From positions 1-9,487 of the forward strand of contig DCFR01000016.1 in assembly GCA_002319815.1 (NCBI GenBank): a DNA stretch of 9,487 nt, read 5' to 3'. Source of the DNA: Megamonas sp. UBA1799 (GTDB lineage: Bacteria > Bacillota > Negativicutes > Selenomonadales > Selenomonadaceae). This document shows, piece after piece, positions 6,549 to 9,487 of the stretch; the first letter of the stretch is position 1; each line of letters starts with the position of its first letter. A program made the translations under genes and the position numbers. The notes under the pieces were generated by a model. It was given only the letters and a program-made list of their open reading frames with translations. It did no database searches and was not told the origin of the DNA.

Positions 6549-7721
6549 TCAGTTTAATCCATGAATACGCTCCAAATACTTATTGAACTGCGGTACCGTA
6601 AAATCAACTCTCCCACGTTCTGCGGCATAAATGAAGCCTTTGTGAATAAGCTGCGCCCGCAGCGGCGATATCGTCTGGGGCGATTCTTTCATAACCGCCG
6701 CAATATCTTTCGTTGTACACGGCAATTCTCCACATTGTACCATCGCCGTCATAAATTCCAGTTCACGTGGTGTCGCCCGATCATGTCGTACCTTGAAGAA
6801 TGCTCCATCTAAGCTCTTTTCAAAACTGCCATGCGCTTTTTGAACCATTTCTTCCGTAATCTGTGTTGCATCCATCTTGATATCCCACACCCATTTGCCA
6901 TATTCCTGCAAAAAGTAAGGATACCCCTGTGTAATCTGTAATATTTTCCGCACTGCACCAGATGTAAACTTGACGGCAAACCGCCGAGCCGGCTCTGTTA
7001 AAGCCAATTCTGCCGCCGCATCTGGCAGCGAACCAATCTCAATGAAATCAAATAGCCTTTCAGCATAAGACTTGACATCTCCAGCAATCTTGGCAATTTT
7101 CGGCAGTCCAGCTGCAAAAATGACCAATGGATAACCTTTCTGATTGACCCGATGCAAGGCTTCCATCAAGGCTTCAAATTCATTCTCTTTCATATACTGG
7201 ATCTCATCAATGAACAAAACGGCGCCCTTTTCCTCTGCCTGCGCTACACTGCCCAATGCCAGAAATAGCTCTGTCATATCATTAGAAAGATCCCCTGTAT
7301 CCGCTATCCCCAGAGCTGCTTCCAGCTTAATCTCCATACTAATATCATCCGATGAATACTTTATAGAGAATGCCTTTAAGATGCTTAAAGCCCGTTTGGC
7401 CTGATTCTCCCATTTTTTCTTCCAGCTCAATTTATGAATTAGTTTATATACATGCAAGGCCAGATGCTTCTGAAAATTATCCTCTCTTTCAGCAATTTCC
7501 ATATATTCCGAAGGAACCCCTGCCTCATCTGCCATATTCTCAATACGATTCAGCAACACCGTCTTGCCTACGCCACGAAGTCCATAATAAACTACAGAAC
7601 GAGCTGCATATCCTGCCTGCAAAGCCACTAATACCTTTTGGACTTCCGCGATTGTGTTATCCCGACCGGCCAGATAAGCCGGTGCCATTCCTGCACCCGG
7701 ACGATATGGATTTGGCAGCAT
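6549..7721 (-). CDS. AAA/ORC-like ATPase with C-terminal winged-helix region
   Basis: This is a P-loop ATPase of the archaeal-ATPase/ORC1-CDC6-like AAA group (390 aa). The N-terminal NPYRPGAGMAPAYLAGRD is typical of the family. Walker A is GLRGVGKT (47-54). Walker B is AVLFIDEIQYM (167-177). A sensor-1-like strand reads VIFAAGLPKI (200-209), and a possible arginine finger lies in SYAERLF (218-224). Residues 315-385 (TPRELEFMTAMV ... TTKDIAAVM ... SPLRAQLIHKGFIY) look like a winged helix-turn-helix, which suggests DNA binding. I chose the ATG at 7721 because AAGGA lies about 11 nt upstream and relatives start at this point; a GTG at 7748 in frame lacks a ribosome binding site. The gene has its own AT-rich promoter region and hairpins on both sides, like an inserted single-gene cassette. 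The substrate is unknown; island maintenance or phage defence are possibilities only. Confidence 0.85.
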   Translation of the reverse strand: MLPNPYRPGAGMAPAYLAGRDNTIAEVQKVLVALQAGYAARSVVYYGLRGVGKTVLLNRIENMADEAGVPSEYMEIAEREDNFQKHLALHVYKLIHKLSWKKKWENQAKRALSILKAFSIKYSSDDISMEIKLEAALGIADTGDLSNDMTELFLALGSVAQAEEKGAVLFIDEIQYMKENEFEALMEALHRVNQKGYPLVIFAAGLPKIAKIAGDVKSYAERLFDFIEIGSLPDAAAELALTEPARRFAVKFTSGAVRKILQITQGYPYFLQEYGKWVWDIKMDATQITEEMVQKAHGSFEKSLDGAFFKVRHDRATPRELEFMTAMVQCGELPCTTKDIAAVMKESPQTISPLRAQLIHKGFIYAAERGRVDFTVPQFNKYLERIHGLN

Positions 7722-7752
7722 TACGATCACCATCCTTTTTGTTTTCACGTAT

Positions 7753-7787
7753 ATTATACAATATATATAGTTATATTTATATATTTA
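7753..7787 (-). promoter_or_regulatory. Candidate promoter of the ATPase gene
   Basis: On the minus strand a consensus TATAAT (7753-7758) sits 31 bases upstream of the chosen start codon, within a very AT-rich tract. The -35 at 17-nt spacing is poor (about 7776-7781). A TG is just upstream of the -10 but not at the exact extended -10 spacing. This suggests the ATPase is transcribed apart from the ERF cluster. Confidence 0.4.
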
Positions 7788-7838
7788 CGGAAAATATTAT
7801 TTATATTTTATTTGTAATAATGCGCCAATAATAATTTA

Positions 7839-7860
7839 GGAGATGCGATTCCGCATCTCC
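7839..7860 (-). terminator. Probable terminator of the ERF cluster, same stem as the tRNA terminator
   Basis: GGAGATGCG (7839-7847) and CGCATCTCC (7852-7860) form a perfect 9-bp stem with loop ATTC. It lies 6 bases past the ERF stop codon. On the minus strand it is followed by TAAATTATTATT, a weak U-tract. The stem and the preceding TTTA are identical to those at 6474-6499; only the loop differs. Confidence 0.65.
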
Positions 7861-7866
7861 CTTCTA

Positions 7867-8502
7867 TTAGGCAATCCGTTTCCCTTGACGCTGACAATCA
7901 ATACAAAGCGGCCGACCATAACGATTCTCAGAAAACATCTTAACTTTTTCCGTTATCTGCGTGCCACATTTACTACATACCGAAACACCTGCCTTTTTTC
8001 TTTTTTCTTCTATGGATGTTTTTTGCTGCGTAGATACGCTTGTTTTTTTCTCCGTTGACAGGCTATGAATGCTTGTTCCCTCATGATCTATACAAGAATC
8101 CGCTTCGGGATCATCTCCTGTACTGATTGCCAGGCTCAGCATATAAGCATATTTAATAGCCGCTGTCTGTGCCTTCATTACGGCTTTATCGCCACTATCC
8201 TGCCCACTGCCAAGCCCAGATATACTCAACTCTTCACCAGATTCTTGATCCAGCAGCTTAATCTCAATCTTTACAGTAGCCAAATGCTCAATATTTCCTT
8301 TAGCGGTAGTGACATCCGTCATATCCAACAACTCCGGCGTTGCTACAGAAGCAATACCATATTTCACCAGCGCCGCATTAACCCGACCCAGTACATCCGC
8401 ACTTGTAGCATATTTATAACCATGAAAATCATTTTCTCCATTTTTGGCAATATGCCGACATTCTTTCATGACCTCCAAAAACTTCCCAGCTAATTTCTGC
8501 AT
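7867..8502 (-). CDS. erf: ERF-family single-strand annealing protein with C-terminal Cys4 motif
   Basis: This 211-aa protein belongs to the ERF family of phage recombinases, which anneal complementary single strands during recombination and genome circularisation. The N-terminal segment NDFHGYKYATSADVLGRVNAAL (25-46) and the hallmark GSGQDSGDKAVMKAQTAA (98-115), then KYAYMLSLAISTGDDPEAD (117-135), are diagnostic. A low-complexity Ser/Thr/Lys linker (about 143-172) leads to a C-terminal CSKC (176-179) and CIDC (200-203), probably a zinc ribbon. The ATG at 8502 has AAAGGA upstream at 9-nt spacing. The gene starts 19 bases after the Gp157-family gene stops, so they are surely cotranscribed. Confidence 0.93.
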   Translation of the reverse strand: MQKLAGKFLEVMKECRHIAKNGENDFHGYKYATSADVLGRVNAALVKYGIASVATPELLDMTDVTTAKGNIEHLATVKIEIKLLDQESGEELSISGLGSGQDSGDKAVMKAQTAAIKYAYMLSLAISTGDDPEADSCIDHEGTSIHSLSTEKKTSVSTQQKTSIEEKRKKAGVSVCSKCGTQITEKVKMFSENRYGRPLCIDCQRQGKRIA

Positions 8503-8521
8503 AAAACTCTATCCTTTCTTT

Positions 8522-8986
8522 TCACTTGATTTGAATATTATTGTAGGCCACCAGTTCTACTCCCGGCATAACCATACCTTGTTTCAAGGCTTCTTTCAAC
8601 CCTGCCCGGTCAAGCTTAGCCGGCATCGGGGTATAATACTCCGATGGTATGTCTTTTTCATCGGTGATCTGCACTTTTTGTGACCGGCGCCAGCTAATCG
8701 CAAATTCTTTATCGCTGATCTTCTCCCCCCGCAAACAATTGGCCAAATAACACTGCAATCGCTCAACTTTATTCCTAGCCGCTGTTTTCCTGTGCGAAAA
8801 GGTCTTCTCCTCGGCTTCATAAGCCTGTGCCTCAGCCTTTAGGTTCTTAATCCAGCAAGCTATATTACGGATTTTTATCCGACGCTCTATTTGCAAACTA
8901 TGCAGACGTTTTTCATCGAGAATCTCTCCGGTTTCTTCGTCGATGCAATCCATAACTGCCTGATTGATTTCATATAATACCGCCAT
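8522..8986 (-). CDS. Siphovirus Gp157-family protein
   Basis: This 154-aa protein matches the Siphovirus Gp157 family, found in phage early regions beside ERF or RecT recombinases and once linked to phage resistance in Streptococcus thermophilus. The opening LYEINQAVMDCIDEETGEIL (4-23), the long charged helix at about 28-90 and the later segment KLDRAGLKEALKQGMVMPGVELV (124-146) are family hallmarks. The helix is probably a coiled coil. The molecular role of the family is not established. The start at 8986 has AAGGAG about 9 nt upstream and overlaps the end of the preceding gene by 17 nt, which implies coupled translation. Its immediate neighbour is the ERF gene, as expected for this module. 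Confidence 0.92.
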   Translation of the reverse strand: MAVLYEINQAVMDCIDEETGEILDEKRLHSLQIERRIKIRNIACWIKNLKAEAQAYEAEEKTFSHRKTAARNKVERLQCYLANCLRGEKISDKEFAISWRRSQKVQITDEKDIPSEYYTPMPAKLDRAGLKEALKQGMVMPGVELVAYNNIQIK

Positions 8987-9317
8987 TTCCTCTATCTCCT
9001 TCGCCCCGCTTAGTATGCATCAATAAATCGGCATGACTGAGTTCTTGATCCGACCTGACAGTGCTAACTGCTCCCGTAACAAAATCAACCAGCAAATCAC
9101 CATGCTTCTTAGCCTTAGATGACAAAATATCTGTCAACGTCACTTGATCGGCGATCGTCAGAATCGATTGAGCAAATTGCTTCGCCTGCATTACATTTAA
9201 CAGCAAATGGCATCCCTCTGCCTTATTTTCATCCCATACTTTTAGATGCAAGTAACCTTGTTTCGGCTTAATGCGGAGACAAATATCCTTGTAAACTAAA
9301 CAAAACAAATGAATCAT
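8970..9317 (-). CDS. Small protein of unknown function in the phage recombination cluster
   Basis: I do not recognise this 115-aa protein. The N-terminus has alternating short strands (LCLVYKD, ICLRIKP, YLHLKVWDE), then an amphipathic helix (about 41-57, LNVMQAKQFAQSILTIA). The C-terminus is Gly/Asp-rich. There is no membrane span or signal peptide. The ATG at 9317 has a strong AAGGAGG site 9 nt upstream, and that site overlaps the stop codon of the RadC-like gene. The 3' end overlaps the Gp157-family gene by 17 nt. The packing shows it is a genuine gene of the same operon. Confidence 0.82.
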   Translation of the reverse strand: MIHLFCLVYKDICLRIKPKQGYLHLKVWDENKAEGCHLLLNVMQAKQFAQSILTIADQVTLTDILSSKAKKHGDLLVDFVTGAVSTVRSDQELSHADLLMHTKRGEGDRGNGGII

Positions 9318-9331
9318 ATATCACAACCTCC

Positions 9332-9487
9332 TTAAAAATCCTCTGTATTATGCTCTTTTAAGCTGTAGCAACCATATTTCCCGACAATAATATGATCTAA
9401 CACCGCAATATCCATAATTTTACCGGCCTGAATCAAACGATGTGTAACCTCAATATCCTGTGAACTAGTGTATTGGCACGTTGACTT
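9332..9487 (-). CDS. radC: RadC-like JAB/MPN-domain protein, 3' part only
   Basis: Only the last 51 codons are in the window; the gene enters from the right edge. The translation contains SSQDIEVTHRLIQAGKIMDI and then VLDHIIVGKYGCYSLKEHN, the C-terminal part of the RadC JAB domain. The S-x-x-D portion of the metal-binding motif is seen as SSQD. The upstream HxH half is off the edge. The seven residues before SSQD (KSTCQYT) are unlike the usual PSGxxTP, which could mean divergence or a one-base frameshift. Mobile-element RadC genes of this kind sit in prophage and plasmid recombination modules. Their biochemical function is not settled. Confidence 0.85.
   Translation of the reverse strand, partial: KSTCQYTSSQDIEVTHRLIQAGKIMDIAVLDHIIVGKYGCYSLKEHNTEDF

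Noticed and set aside
6474..7860. CRISPR array or insertion-sequence ends from the repeated hairpins
   Set aside because: There are only two copies 1361 bp apart, no spacer pattern, no transposase and no terminal inverted repeats of an insertion sequence; the hairpins are better read as terminators.

Overview
The window looks like a chromosomal segment of an anaerobic Firmicute, most plausibly a Negativicute of the Sporomusa/Pelosinus type. I infer this from the gene families and the Gram-positive-style ribosome binding sites; no single marker fixes the genus. The left two thirds are moderately GC-rich host genes. From about 6.5 kb rightward the sequence is visibly more AT-rich and carries phage-type genes.

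Layout. Positions 1-436 are an AT-rich intergenic stretch with a possible 49-residue single-membrane-span ORF at the left edge and the minus-strand terminator of the next gene. Positions 437-2221 (minus) encode a methyl-accepting chemotaxis protein with one periplasmic Cache sensor. Positions 2415-3698 (minus) encode a FakA/YloV-like DAK2 protein whose metal-binding motif is degenerate. It is transcribed away from a long FtsA-like actin-family gene at 3817-6144 (plus) with a tail of about five repeated beta-rich units. A perfect 12-bp inverted repeat lies between these two genes.

Positions 6145-6391 carry a tRNA-type promoter, a decayed 5' fragment of tRNA-Gly that now forms part of a long hairpin, a second hairpin and an 11-nt tandem repeat. 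They are followed by an intact tRNA-Gly(CCC) at 6392-6465 with its terminator. To the right of the tRNA everything is on the minus strand: an AAA/ORC-like ATPase (6549-7721), then a tightly packed phage recombination cluster read leftward from the right edge: the 3' end of a RadC-like gene, a small unknown protein, a Siphovirus Gp157-family protein and an ERF single-strand annealing protein with a C-terminal Cys4 motif. The ATPase gene is bracketed by two copies of the same terminator-like hairpin (stem GGAGATGCG/CGCATCTCC) with different loops.

Interpretation. The tRNA-Gly region probably marks the edge of a prophage or integrative island whose recombination module is seen at the right. No integrase or attachment-site pair is visible here, so this is inference. 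The points most worth checking are the divergent FtsA-like/FakA-like pair with its palindrome, the tRNA-derived hairpin, the hairpin-bounded ATPase cassette, and the small ORF whose start codon lies in a stem.
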